Shown: positions 1 through 9,039, counted from the stretch's first letter. The stretch is DNA of 64,000 nucleotides from CAWKMN01 sp963850765 (GCA_963850765.1 CAWKMN010000003.1:310001-374000); one strand, 5' to 3'. The notes: generated from the letters alone by a model not told the origin. A program made the numbers and translations.

Positions 1-146
1 GGCGATTAGCCGTTAGCTATGAGCTGTTAGCCTTGACCATGGCACGAGTGGCAGGAGTCTGCTGGCGTCAGCGTCTTTTGTATTTTGCTAAGCGCTAACG
101 GCTAACCGCTAATGGCTAAACGCTTGATAGGAGTATAACCCCATCT
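1..146. repeat. GTTAGC-type intergenic repeat pair
   Basis: The 5' end of the window holds GTTAGC-rich sequence (bases 1-32) facing GCTAAC-rich sequence (about 88-122), so the two halves can pair as an imperfect inverted repeat. The same word family recurs near 9045-9110, 23850-23885, 39390-39415, 51010-51080 and 56222-56262, always between genes. The kinase ribosome binding site (TAGGAG, about 127-132) lies just after it. No gene is seen here. Confidence 0.7.
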
Positions 147-1161
147 ATGAATCCCCTCAAGCCCGGCGATGTGCTCCGCAGCCGCTACGAAATTGTCGAG
201 GTGATCGGCCAGGGCGGCATGGGCTGGGTGTATCAGGCGGCCGACCAGCGGCTGGATGGGCGTTTCACCGCGGTGAAGGAGATCCGCCCTGGCGTGGATC
301 GAGCCCCGGACGAGCGCGAACGGGATCGCCGCCAGTTCCAGCGCGAGGCCGGTATCCTCGCCCGGCTGGATCACCCGAATCTGCCCAAAGTCTCCGATTT
401 CTTTTCGCAGGATGACCGCGATTTCCTGGTTATGGATTTCGTGCCGGGGGTCGATCTGCGCCAGGTGATCGATCAATCCATCCGGCAGGGGCGGCCGCTG
501 CCTGAAGATCAGGTGCTCGACTGGGCCAACCAGCTTGCCGACGCGCTGTGTTATCTGCACGGCCGGGTCCCGCCGGTGCTGCACCGTGATATCAAACCGG
601 CGAACGTGAAGCTCACGGCGGATGGCGTGATCAAGCTGGTGGATTTTGGCCTCGTGCAGGCCATGCCCGCCGACGAGCAGCGTACGATTACCGTGGTGCA
701 GGGTGGGGGGACGGCGCCGTACACCCCGCTGGAACAGATCGGGGGCGATCTCGGCCGCGCCGATCCACGCAGCGATCTGTATGCGTTCGGTGCGACGCTT
801 TACCACCTGCTGACACGGGTGCCGCCCCCCGATGCCCGCGAGCGATTCCTGGAACCGGGCATCGCTGCGCGATCCACGCGATCTCAACCCGGCGGTGCGG
901 GAACGAACGGCGCGTGCGGTGCTGTGGGCGATGGCCCTGCACCCGGCGGACCGCCCGCCGGATGTCAGGACGGTTGCCGACGTCTTGTTTGGGAGCGGAG
1001 CGCTGCCCGTTCACCGGGTGCCCCACGGGGCGCAGCGCGCCGGATTCTCGGCTCGACTACTCGCTGCCGATCTCAGGCCGGGCAACCTTGTACTGGCGGT
1101 GCTGACCGCCATCCTGCTCGTGCTGGCGCTGCTGGTTACGATCTTTGCGCCGGTGATCTAG
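147..1161 (+). CDS. Serine/threonine protein kinase, C-terminally membrane-anchored (frameshifted)
   Basis: Hanks-type kinase that should phosphorylate Ser/Thr on unknown partners. Visible motifs are the glycine loop GQGGMG (residues 21-26), the ATP-binding Lys in AVKEI (Lys44), the catalytic loop HRDIKPAN (146-153) and DFG (166-168). Near base 855 the frame changes by +1: removing one base from GGGCATCG restores a continuous kinase C-lobe. The restored frame ends in a hydrophobic segment just before the stop, so the kinase domain probably faces the cytoplasm on a C-terminal anchor. The ATG is supported by TAGGAG upstream. There is no extracellular sensor domain. The frameshift is probably a sequence error, but a truncated kinase cannot be excluded. 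Confidence 0.85.
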
Positions 1162-1315
1162 AGGGTGTTATGCACTCTGGTTGCCGGTATTGAGCGGTTC
1201 TTCGCGTGAGTTAGCCCCTCCCTAAATCCCTCCCCACCCCGTGGAGAGGGACTTAAGTTGCTCCCCTTTCTCCGCGTGCGGGGATAGGGGTAAAAGAGGT
1301 GCATAACACGCTCTT
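1160..1315. repeat. MITE-like palindromic element, copy A
   Basis: Terminal arms AGAGGGTGTTATGCAC (from 1160) and its near-exact complement (about 1298-1315) enclose roughly 120 bp. The interior is itself palindromic (CCCTCCC...GGAGAGGG and CCTTTCTCCGCG...GGGG). The left arm overlaps the kinase stop codon. A related element lies at about 30527-30682. No ORF is visible inside. It may be a non-autonomous mobile element or a structured 3' end. Confidence 0.6.
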
Positions 1316-1368
1316 GGATGGTGGAGGTCGATGAATCGTGTTGTGTTCGGACACAAGACCTGTCGCGG

Positions 1369-2377
1369 TCAGCGGTCCCGGTCGCTTGGGCCGAGCGTGT
1401 CATATGGATACGGGCCTTGCGTGTCGCCGGCGGCAGTAAGCTGCGCCATGTGCTCAGGGCTCAGCGCCCAGCCCGCCGCGCCGAGATTGTCTTCCAGGTG
1501 CGCCAGTGTGCGCGCGCCAAGGATAGGAGCCGTGATGCCGGGTCGATTTGTGACCCAGTTCAGCGCCACCTGCGCGGGCGTTTTGCCGACTGCCGCGGCA
1601 ACCTCAATCAGCACATCGATCACGGCCCAGGTGCGCCCGGTGTCGTATTTCTGCCATGTCTCGCCCCAGCCAAACTTGCCGGCGTCATCCACGCGCGTAC
1701 CTTCGATGGGGCCTTCCATCCCACGGCGATACTTGCCGCTCAGCCAGCCGCCCCGCAGCGGGCTCCATGGAATCACGCCCAGGCCCTCATTCCGGCAGAC
1801 GGACAGCAGTTCCCATTCGGCCGCGCGATCCAGCAGATTGTAGAGCGGCTGCAAGCAGATGAACGGCTCCCAGCCCATCGCACGGCTAAGATCGATGGCT
1901 TTCTGCAATTGCCAGCCCAGGAAGTTGCTCGCACCGACATAGCGAACCTTGCCGCTCTGAACGAGCGTATCCAGCGTGGCGAGCGTTTCCTCGAGCGGGG
2001 TGCCAGGGTCCCAGCGATGCACCTGATACAGATCGATATAGTCCGTGCCAAGCCGCTGCAGGCTGGCTTCGACTGCCGCCAGGATATGTTTCCGGCTCAA
2101 ACCCAGGTCGTTCTGCCCGCTGCCCATCGGCCAGCGCACTTTGGTGGCGATCACCAGATCGTCGCGGCGTTTGTCCTTCAGCCAGCGACCGACGATCGTC
2201 TCCGAGACGCCCCAGCGAATAGACATCGGCCGTGTCGATGAAATTGCCGCCAGCCCCCACAAAACAATCCAGCATCCGGTAGCTGTCGGGCTCGCTGGTT
2301 TCGCGGCCAAAGGTCATGGCTCCCAGGCAGAGTTCGCTCACTTTCATACCGGTTTTGCCCAAATAACGGTAGTACAT
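1369..2377 (-). CDS. Aldo/keto reductase (frameshifted)
   Basis: NADPH-dependent oxidoreductase of the aldo/keto reductase superfamily, similar to the YajO/potassium-channel-beta type. The N-terminus [19 protein letters not shown], then [10 protein letters not shown] with the catalytic Asp and Tyr, then [10 protein letters not shown] and the C-terminal cofactor region [18 protein letters not shown] are all seen. The ATG at 2377 has a strong AGGAGGAAG site 5-6 nt upstream. One extra G near base 2218 (CTGGGGCGTC in the coding sense) splits the gene into two frames. With it removed the protein is about 335 residues, normal for the family. Substrate unknown. Confidence 0.85.
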
Positions 2378-2395
2378 AGGACTTCCTCCTCTCAA

Positions 2396-2500
2396 ATAAG
2401 CAGTCAGCTTTCAGTTTTCAGCGGTCAGCCTAACCTCACCCCGACCCCCCTCTCTAACTGCGCTGGAGAGGGGGATTTAGGGGGTGAGGCCGGCCGAAAA
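2396..2500. repeat. CTCACCCC/GAGAGGGG palindromic repeat
   Basis: Intergenic palindrome of the form CCTCACCCCGACCCCCCTCTC...GAGAGGGGGATTTAGGGGG, next to a short TCAG-rich stretch. The same family is at 7978-8072, 12648-12695 and 48693-48735 and inside the two MITE-like elements. It may form a hairpin between the two leftward genes that flank it. No gene seen. Confidence 0.6.
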
Positions 2501-2524
2501 ACACAAACTAGCATGAGGCCCAAC

Positions 2525-4879
2525 TCACGACTCCATCCCCTGCCGCCGCTCCCGGTGCAGCAGCCACCAGGTTACCAGCATACCGGCCAAACCCGGCAGC
2601 AGGGTCATGAGCAGCGGGGCGAGGTTCGTGACTCGATCGTACACCACATCCATCCCTGGGCCGCCCACGCCGTAATAAATGTACCCGGTCAGGCCGGCAA
2701 CCGCACAGCCCAGCAGCACGCGCACGCCGCCGTCCATGTGGCGGGTTTCGGCGCGGCCGATCCACCAGCCGCCGGTGCTGAGCAGCACCAGTCCAAACAG
2801 CGCCAGCACGAGGTCGAGCGCTTCCAGGCGGTGGCGGGGTGCGCCCTCCGCGGCGGCGACCGGCTCCTGAGCCGGGATGGTGTGGAGCGGCGGGGCCATC
2901 GTGAGCACGTCGTATCCGACCGCCGGCACACTGATCGGGGGAGCGCCCGTCAGCGGGTTCTCCTGAAACAGCGCGCGCGCGGCGGCGTCGATATAGGGGG
3001 ATGTGGCGCTGTACAGCCCATAATACGCCGTGAACTGGCTGATCTCCGTGGCGGAGAGGTAGGTTGGCGCGCCCAGGGCGAACCCGACCACACGTGTCTG
3101 ATCCACCACCCCCGTTTCGGCAGCGAGCAGATCGCGGACCAGGGTAGACGCGGCCACATCGGGCGACATGTCCATCATCACGAAGATCACCCAGTCGGCG
3201 TTGATCAGGGCATCGCTCACGCGCTGCACCGTCCGAAGCTGGCCGCTTTCGCTGGTCAGGCCGGTGGTGTTGGCCTGAAGATAGGTGGCAAGCTGGCTGA
3301 AGGCGAAGCTGACCACGCGTTCCGGGCGGATCTGCGCGCCGGCCTGCGGACCATACAGCCGCTCGATGGCAAATTCCAGCGCATCCACGGCCACCAGCGG
3401 ATAGGTAGGGCAGGTGGAGCACTGCTGCGCCAGGCGCACATCCGTGAAGATCACGAGGTTGTCCGACCGCGTAGGCGGGGGCGGCAGGCTTTCGCGGCGC
3501 GGCGAAAGCAGAGTGGTACCCTGCTGCGCGATGGTGTTCAGCGGGGAACCACTCGTGCCCACGCGGGCCAGATCAATGCTGGCCGGCCGGACCGGCGCAG
3601 CCGATAAGTCATCGTCGTACAGCTGCAGCTTGAGCCGCAGTATCCGACGCAGCGAGGTGTCCACGCGCGCGCGGAAGATCGGGTCGTCCTCGTAGCGCTC
3701 CGCGAAAAACTGGATCACGCTGGTGATATTGCCCACCGGATCGCCGCCCGGCACCGCCCCGAAGTCGTCCAGAAATAACATGTCGCTGCCCGCCAGGAAC
3801 GCTTCGCGCGCGATCTGGCGGTGGGGGAAGGGGGTCGTATTGTAGTAGCGGCGGATGGCGCGCGTACCAAGTGGGCCGCTGATCAACAGGGCGTCCTCGC
3901 GCCAGGTCGCGAATTCATCCAGGGCGAAAAGCTGCCGGGCCGCGATCTCATCCACCACAACCGGACGCGTGACAGTGCGAGTCGCCTGGTCAAGATAGCG
4001 CAGATTGGCAAACTGGAACCCGTCGGCACGGGCCAGCGGGCTGTCCGCCCTACCGGCGACGGCGATAAAAGGTATCAGATCAAACTGGCGGAGTTCGTTC
4101 AGGCTGCGCGGCACGACCGGAATCTGCATGTCGGGATCGGAATCGGCCAGTCCAAGGCCGGGGACATTCTGCGCGATGACCGCGATCCGGCCCTGACTGC
4201 CTTCGTGCACCCCGGTGATATACGCCTGGGCCATCGCTCCCACCCAAACCGGATCGCCGCCGAATGTGCTCACCCCGAGATCCAGGGTGCGCCCGGCGGG
4301 CGACTGCTGCGCGACGTCGAGCGCCGGCCCAAGCAGCAGGTTGATCCCCACCGCGGCAAGTTCCGTCCCGGCGATCTGCCCGACGGTCCGGGCATAGGAC
4401 GGATTCCACGTCGCGCCGACCGCCATCTGGCTCGGCAGGGGCGTAAAACCGGCCACGAATTGGGTGCCGGGCGGTCCCTCTCCGAGGTGGGTGGTTGCGA
4501 CAAACAGGGGTACGAACGCGCGCGCGGCCGCCTCGGCGCTGTCGTAGGCCACCTGCTGCAAACCGACGGTGAAATCAGAGACCAGCGCAGGGACGCCGGT
4601 CGAGCCCGGGATATTGTCGTTTGCCGCCAGCAGCACGACGCCGCCGATGTTATAGTCGCGGACTAGCTGTGTGATAGCCGCATCCGGCGAGAGATCGCTG
4701 CCCTCGAACGTCACCAGCATCAACTGCCCGACACGCTCCTGGGCGCTGAGTGTGGCGATGATCTCGTCGATCTGCTCCTCGGTGGGATCCTGGCGGGGCA
4801 GGGGGGCCGCTGATCCCGGCGCGAATTCCGCCAGAAGCAGGGCTGTGATCAGAAGGACAGCGGCGATCCGGGCTTTCAT
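2525..4879 (-). CDS. Membrane-anchored GH3-like protein, probably catalytically degenerate
   Basis: The signal-peptide-like N-terminus (residues 1-25) is followed by a domain with the layout of glycoside hydrolase family 3 (NagZ-like): ERVGQLMLVTFEG, NIGGVVLL, and GPALDVAQ, about residues 45-200. The family's KHFPGHG...DSH segment reads QNVPGLGLADSDPD (about 232-248), losing both His, and the nucleophile segment reads LLISGPLGT (about 330-336) without the expected Asp. The C-terminus has three hydrophobic segments (about 690-784). The start overlaps the upstream micro-ORF by ATGA. Known: GH3 beta-hexosaminidases need the Asp nucleophile and Asp-His dyad. Inference: a surface-facing pseudo-enzyme, possibly a glycan-binding or regulatory protein. 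Confidence 0.7.
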   Translation of the reverse strand: MKARIAAVLLITALLLAEFAPGSAAPLPRQDPTEEQIDEIIATLSAQERVGQLMLVTFEGSDLSPDAAITQLVRDYNIGGVVLLAANDNIPGSTGVPALVSDFTVGLQQVAYDSAEAAARAFVPLFVATTHLGEGPPGTQFVAGFTPLPSQMAVGATWNPSYARTVGQIAGTELAAVGINLLLGPALDVAQQSPAGRTLDLGVSTFGGDPVWVGAMAQAYITGVHEGSQGRIAVIAQNVPGLGLADSDPDMQIPVVPRSLNELRQFDLIPFIAVAGRADSPLARADGFQFANLRYLDQATRTVTRPVVVDEIAARQLFALDEFATWREDALLISGPLGTRAIRRYYNTTPFPHRQIAREAFLAGSDMLFLDDFGAVPGGDPVGNITSVIQFFAERYEDDPIFRARVDTSLRRILRLKLQLYDDDLSAAPVRPASIDLARVGTSGSPLNTIAQQGTTLLSPRRESLPPPPTRSDNLVIFTDVRLAQQCSTCPTYPLVAVDALEFAIERLYGPQAGAQIRPERVVSFAFSQLATYLQANTTGLTSESGQLRTVQRVSDALINADWVIFVMMDMSPDVAASTLVRDLLAAETGVVDQTRVVGFALGAPTYLSATEISQFTAYYGLYSATSPYIDAAARALFQENPLTGAPPISVPAVGYDVLTMAPPLHTIPAQEPVAAAEGAPRHRLEALDLVLALFGLVLLSTGGWWIGRAETRHMDGGVRVLLGCAVAGLTGYIYYGVGGPGMDVVYDRVTNLAPLLMTLLPGLAGMLVTWWLLHRERRQGMES

Positions 4880-5028
4880 GGCGCGGCCGGCGATGGACCG
4901 TTGTCAAAAGAGAGACGAGCCAGTTCGGGCGGCGATGCAGCCCTGCGACTCGAACGGTTGAAATCATCGCGCAGCCCTTCCCGGAGATCGCGCATATCCT
5001 CAATCACCAGTATCCGTTCGCCGGCCAT
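4876..5028 (-). CDS. 50-residue micro-ORF resembling a receiver-domain N-terminus
   Basis: Short ORF beginning MAGERILVIEDMRDLREGL, which resembles beta-1/alpha-1 of a response-regulator receiver (acidic pair read as ED), then about 25 polar residues unlike a receiver. Its ATG overlaps the stop of the protease gene (TGATG) and its TGA overlaps the start of the GH3-like gene (ATGA), as expected for a translated, coupled gene. It is too short for a full receiver and lacks the phosphoacceptor Asp and the Lys. It could be a genuine small protein, a relic of a larger regulator, or a coupling ORF. Function unknown. Confidence 0.5.
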   Translation of the reverse strand: MAGERILVIEDMRDLREGLRDDFNRSSRRAASPPELARLSFDNGPSPAAP

Positions 5029-7343
5029 CAGTTCTGACTCAATTCGATATCAATCTCGATCGGGCTTTCGGTGCGGTCGTCTACAGTGATGCCGTCGGCG
5101 CTGACGGGGATATAGCCTTTGGCGCGGACGAGAATACTGTACAGCAGCGGCTGGTCGAGCGTGCCGCGCGGCAGCAGTTCCGCGATCTGATAGCGTCCTT
5201 CGCTGTCGGCCAGCGATGCGCCGAGCACCTGCGATTGATCCCAGAGGAAATCCTCGACGCTGTACTCCGATTCCAGCACGAGCAGCATCGCGCCCGGAAT
5301 ACCCTCGCCGGTCTCGATGTCGGTGATGCGGCCGGTAAGCTGGACGCCTTCCGCGCTGGCGAACGCTCCCACCGGAAGCTGACCCAGGCCGACTTTCGCG
5401 CTCACGACGGCGCGGGTGACATTGGCGATGCTGATCTCCAGGGCATAGGTCGCATCGGGCAGGCCGGCGAGGCTGTCCAGGCTGACGAAGTAGTTTTCGC
5501 CGTTGGCCGCGGCATCCCATGGCTCGGTGACTTCAAACAGCACGTCGTTATCGACCAGCCAGCGGCGTGTCCACATCGTGCCGGGCGCGAGCAGCCGCCA
5601 GTTGAAGAACACGTAGAGCCGATCGACCCCGGCGGCGAAGTCGGTGCGGATCGGGCCGGTCGGGACGCCACCGATCTGCTCGGTGGTGAACTTGAAATCG
5701 GTGAAGATCACGGCCTCGTTAAGCTCGGCACCACCCGCCACGACAAAATCCGCTGTGGTGCTGAGGACGTTGTTCACGTAGAGTTCCAGCCGGTACTGGC
5801 CGGGGATAAAATCGGCGGCGGCGGTGATCAGATGGGTACCCTGCGTGCCGCGATCCGCCGGCCAGGGCTCGGTCTGGCGCGAACCTACCACCTCCTGCCC
5901 TTCAAAATACCAGATATAGCTCCAGGGGATGTCGGGGATCATATTGCGGTAGTTGAAGCGCGCCTGTACCGCGCTGCCTTCGGGCAGCACGTAGTTGGTC
6001 CCGGCCAGTCCGCCGCTTCCATCCAGCAGGCCAAACACCAAATCGGAGAACTGTGGCGATTCCTGCGGGCCGCCGCCCACGACGATACTCTTGCTGGCGA
6101 CTTCGCGACCCTCAATAAACAGGCGGAAGTTATAGAGGCCGTTTTCCCACGGGACGCCCGCGCTGCCGATGTACCAGACGCCGCGCTCGCCGCCGCTCCA
6201 TGTGACCGGAGGCAGGCTGTGCGGGGTGCTCGGCACGTCATCCACCGTGACGCGCAGCTCGTACACCATACCGTTGACCATGTTATCGTAGTCGAAAAAC
6301 AGGTACAGGCTGGTGGTGCCGGTCGGCACGCCGCCGACGACATTGGACGGCACGCCCGCTCCATTGATGAGCGTCGTGAAAAACAGCCGCGAAAATGTGG
6401 CGATCCCCTCGGGCGCGGCGGGGATCGCGGGAGTCAGGTCATCGCCCTGGCGGATGCCCAACGCCGCCGCCCGGACCAGTCCTCGCGCCAGTTGGGACGG
6501 CCGCAGCGCGCTGATAAAACCACCCACCGGGACACAGTGATCGTTGGTATCGGCGCGGCCATCACCGTTCGTATCCTGGATCACGCGGCAGTCTACCGTT
6601 TCGCCGCCGACACGGGCCGGAGCAATCGTCGGGATTCCGACCAGTTTGCCATCACGGTCGTACGCCCCGCCGCCGCTCATCGTGCCGGGGATCACGGCGC
6701 CGGTGCGCAGCCAGGCGCGTTCGCCGGTGCGCGCTTCGGCCGTGAAGCCGCTGATCGTGCCGCGCGTGACGGCGACCGGGTCGTTGCCGAAGCTGGGATA
6801 ACCGAAGATGGTTACGGTGTCGTCCAACCGGATCGACGGCGAATTGCCCAGTTCGACAAATGGCAGCTTGAGCGTGCCCGGCTCTACGGCGCGCCCGTCC
6901 AGATAGCCCGTGATCTTCAGCGCCGCCAGATCAAGCCCGCGGCTGGAATCGACGACTTCGGCAGTATAGGTCGGGATGGGCGGCTCATTCACACGCACGG
7001 TGATCGCGATCACGAGCGTATCGGAGCGGCAGGTTTCGCTGGGCAGGGCAATATGCGCATTGGTCAGGATCAGCCCGTCACCGCTGACCAGAGTGCCCGA
7101 TCCCACGCACGAGATGACGGTCTGGCTCTGGTTCTGATAGGTCTGCATCACGAACACCGTGGCGCGCTTGATCAGATCCTCGTTGAGTTCGATCAGCGGC
7201 GGTGGGATCGGGGTCGGCGTTGGGGTTTCCCCGGCGTCCTGCGCGTGACCGGGCGCAGCCGGCATCAGCGAGAGGGTCAGGCTCAGCAGGATGCAGAGCA
7301 GGGCCACGCTGAAGGCGATTCGAACCTGAAGATATCGACTCAT
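5028..7343 (-). CDS. Secreted trypsin-like serine protease with Ig-like and carboxypeptidase-regulatory-like domains
   Basis: 771 residues with an N-terminal signal peptide (about 1-35) and a short Pro/Thr linker. The trypsin-like domain (about 50-290) shows the triad: His in LTNAHIA (near 99), Asp in GLDLAAL (near 137), and Ser in GTMSGGGA (near 223, where the usual form is GNSGGP). Repeated beta-rich modules follow (about 310-650), each with VGGVPTGTTSLYLFF-like blocks, then a terminal carboxypeptidase-regulatory-like domain (GRITDIETGEGIPGA). It should act outside the membrane on unknown proteins. It starts within the stop of the upstream gene (TGATG) and is coupled to the micro-ORF downstream. 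Confidence 0.8.
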   Translation of the reverse strand: MSRYLQVRIAFSVALLCILLSLTLSLMPAAPGHAQDAGETPTPTPIPPPLIELNEDLIKRATVFVMQTYQNQSQTVISCVGSGTLVSGDGLILTNAHIALPSETCRSDTLVIAITVRVNEPPIPTYTAEVVDSSRGLDLAALKITGYLDGRAVEPGTLKLPFVELGNSPSIRLDDTVTIFGYPSFGNDPVAVTRGTISGFTAEARTGERAWLRTGAVIPGTMSGGGAYDRDGKLVGIPTIAPARVGGETVDCRVIQDTNGDGRADTNDHCVPVGGFISALRPSQLARGLVRAAALGIRQGDDLTPAIPAAPEGIATFSRLFFTTLINGAGVPSNVVGGVPTGTTSLYLFFDYDNMVNGMVYELRVTVDDVPSTPHSLPPVTWSGGERGVWYIGSAGVPWENGLYNFRLFIEGREVASKSIVVGGGPQESPQFSDLVFGLLDGSGGLAGTNYVLPEGSAVQARFNYRNMIPDIPWSYIWYFEGQEVVGSRQTEPWPADRGTQGTHLITAAADFIPGQYRLELYVNNVLSTTADFVVAGGAELNEAVIFTDFKFTTEQIGGVPTGPIRTDFAAGVDRLYVFFNWRLLAPGTMWTRRWLVDNDVLFEVTEPWDAAANGENYFVSLDSLAGLPDATYALEISIANVTRAVVSAKVGLGQLPVGAFASAEGVQLTGRITDIETGEGIPGAMLLVLESEYSVEDFLWDQSQVLGASLADSEGRYQIAELLPRGTLDQPLLYSILVRAKGYIPVSADGITVDDRTESPIEIDIELSQN

Positions 7344-7936
7344 CAGAAGATCTCCACCGTCTGAAGCAGGTTCTCAAAACGATACAGGTTTTGCTCGAAC
7401 GCGCTGCTTTCCTCACGGTAAGTGATAATCACGGCCTGACCCCGGCGCAGCACCACCACGTCTACACCTTCGACGATCATGGGCAGTGTCGCCTGAAACG
7501 GGTTGCGCTCGAAGTGCGTGTAGGCGTACACCATGCGCTTGGCCGGGTCGCCGCGCAGGGACTCATCGGAGCGCGAAATCTCTTGATAGGTCGAAAAACG
7601 GGGCGCGCGATCCAGGTAAAGCATATCCAGTACGAGGTTCGGCGTCGCGTCCGGGCCGACGGTCAGCACGGATACCTGAAGCGTGGTTTTGAAGGGCAGG
7701 GCGTTCGGGTCCTGGACGCGGAAGACATAGTCGGCGCTGTTCGTATCCAGCAGCCAGCTGAGGGGCACCTGCGCACGCACTCCGGCTTCGAGGTCCTCAA
7801 ACGTCTGGGTTGAGCTCAAGGTCCCGTTGCGGAAGGCCAGTCCGATTGAGACCACCAGGGCCGCCATGATCAGCGCCAGATACGTGTTCCAGCGCTGCGT
7901 AAAGGTGAGGGGGATATTCTCGGTTCGTTCGCTCAT
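7343..7936 (-). CDS. Membrane-anchored PsbP/DUF1795-like protein
   Basis: 197 residues with one N-terminal transmembrane segment (about 18-33), then an alpha/beta domain whose pattern (VRAQVPLSWLLD..., ...AVIITYREESSAFEQNLYRFENLLQTVEIF) resembles PsbP-like or DUF1795 proteins. The assignment is by pattern only. The last codon overlaps the protease start by one base, so the two are probably co-translated. The domain should lie outside the membrane. Role unknown. Confidence 0.6.
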   Translation of the reverse strand: MSERTENIPLTFTQRWNTYLALIMAALVVSIGLAFRNGTLSSTQTFEDLEAGVRAQVPLSWLLDTNSADYVFRVQDPNALPFKTTLQVSVLTVGPDATPNLVLDMLYLDRAPRFSTYQEISRSDESLRGDPAKRMVYAYTHFERNPFQATLPMIVEGVDVVVLRRGQAVIITYREESSAFEQNLYRFENLLQTVEIF

Positions 7937-8075
7937 AGTGATCCGTTGTTAGTAGTTAGTAGTTGGTTGTCGGTTGGCCCCCTACATCCCTCCCCAGCAA
8001 GTGGAGAGGGACTTTACCGCACACGTTTTCCCCTCTCCACCCTGTGGGGAGGGGGCAGGGGGAGGGGCCGGCTCT
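7937..8075. repeat. Intergenic repeats between two leftward genes
   Basis: Contains a GTTAGT-rich stretch (7943-7970) and a CCCTCCCC...GGAGAGGGAC...CCCCTCTCC...GGGGAGGGGG palindrome (about 7985-8066). No ORF with a ribosome binding site is seen. It separates the PrsW-like gene from the tightly overlapping genes downstream. Confidence 0.6.
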
Positions 8076-8984
8076 CTACAGCGACTCGCGGCGGCGGCCG
8101 CCCAGCGCTTCCATCCGCATGTCTGCATTGGCGATAATAAACGCGAACATGACAAAGATCACAGCGACGAGGCCAAAAGCCAGCATCAGCCCGCGAACCG
8201 GCGATGCGCCGGTCCCCTCAACACTCAGCCCGCCGATAATCGCGATCCCTCGAAACGCATAGTACAGGCCGCTGAGCAGGGCGGCCAGCATCAGCCCGGT
8301 TGGTATCCAGAACACGGGGGTGCGCCCGATCGCGAGTTCGGCCAGGAAGAACCCCAGCACGACGCCCAGACCAAGCTGCGAGAAGGTGATGCTGGCGACT
8401 CGCAGCGCGGTAGCCAGCAGCGTCGCATCCGAGAACAGCGCGAATCGCAGGTTCAGCGCGAGCGCATAGCCCAAGGCGACGGCGAGTCCATACGCCACGC
8501 CGTCGAGCCGCTGGGTGATCCGTGCCGGCCAGATCGTGTAGCGCAGGGCCGCGTATTTCAGAAACTCGGCGGTAAAGCCGACTGTGAACGCATAACCCAA
8601 CGCGCGCCCGAAGAATCCGGCCCCCGGCAGCCATTGTTCCGGCAGAAAAAGATGCTCCTCAAGCGGGACGGCGATGCCGTTGGCCATCAGTCCGCCCAGG
8701 ATGGCGAGCTTGAGCAGGCCATGCCGGCGGATCATGGCGCGGCGTTCACCCCAGTACGAAAAGAGCAGCCACACGATCAGCGGCAGGATGGCGATGCCGA
8801 CCTTGGGCAGGGGCGCTTCCAGATCAGCGGGCAGCAGGCTCAACAGATTAGTCAGAATGAAGATCGCCAGCACGGCGACCAGCAGCGTGGTCACTTCCAG
8901 CCAACTGGTCCGCCAGATACGGCGGTATGGGTGGACCTCCTGGATTTCTTCTTCTGGCGTGAGCAGAATCGGTTCGAACGACAA
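8076..8984 (-). CDS. PrsW-like polytopic membrane protein
   Basis: 302 residues with about eight hydrophobic segments. The middle carries AEFLKY and DGVAYGLAVALGYALALN, matching the layout of PrsW (EExxK followed by DGxxYG...GFAxxEN). Known: PrsW-family intramembrane proteases use conserved Glu/His motifs. Here the first Glu of EExxK is Ala, the second-motif Glu is not at its expected place after the DGxxYG helix, and no HxxxD is obvious. It is either a divergent active protease or an inactive relative. It lies upstream of the protease/GH3-like genes on the same strand. Confidence 0.55.
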   Translation of the reverse strand: MSFEPILLTPEEEIQEVHPYRRIWRTSWLEVTTLLVAVLAIFILTNLLSLLPADLEAPLPKVGIAILPLIVWLLFSYWGERRAMIRRHGLLKLAILGGLMANGIAVPLEEHLFLPEQWLPGAGFFGRALGYAFTVGFTAEFLKYAALRYTIWPARITQRLDGVAYGLAVALGYALALNLRFALFSDATLLATALRVASITFSQLGLGVVLGFFLAELAIGRTPVFWIPTGLMLAALLSGLYYAFRGIAIIGGLSVEGTGASPVRGLMLAFGLVAVIFVMFAFIIANADMRMEALGGRRRESL

Positions 8985-9039
8985 CGCCTCATGACTCCTT
9001 GATTAGCGTCCCGGCCGGTGGTAGACTTGCCGCGATCAT

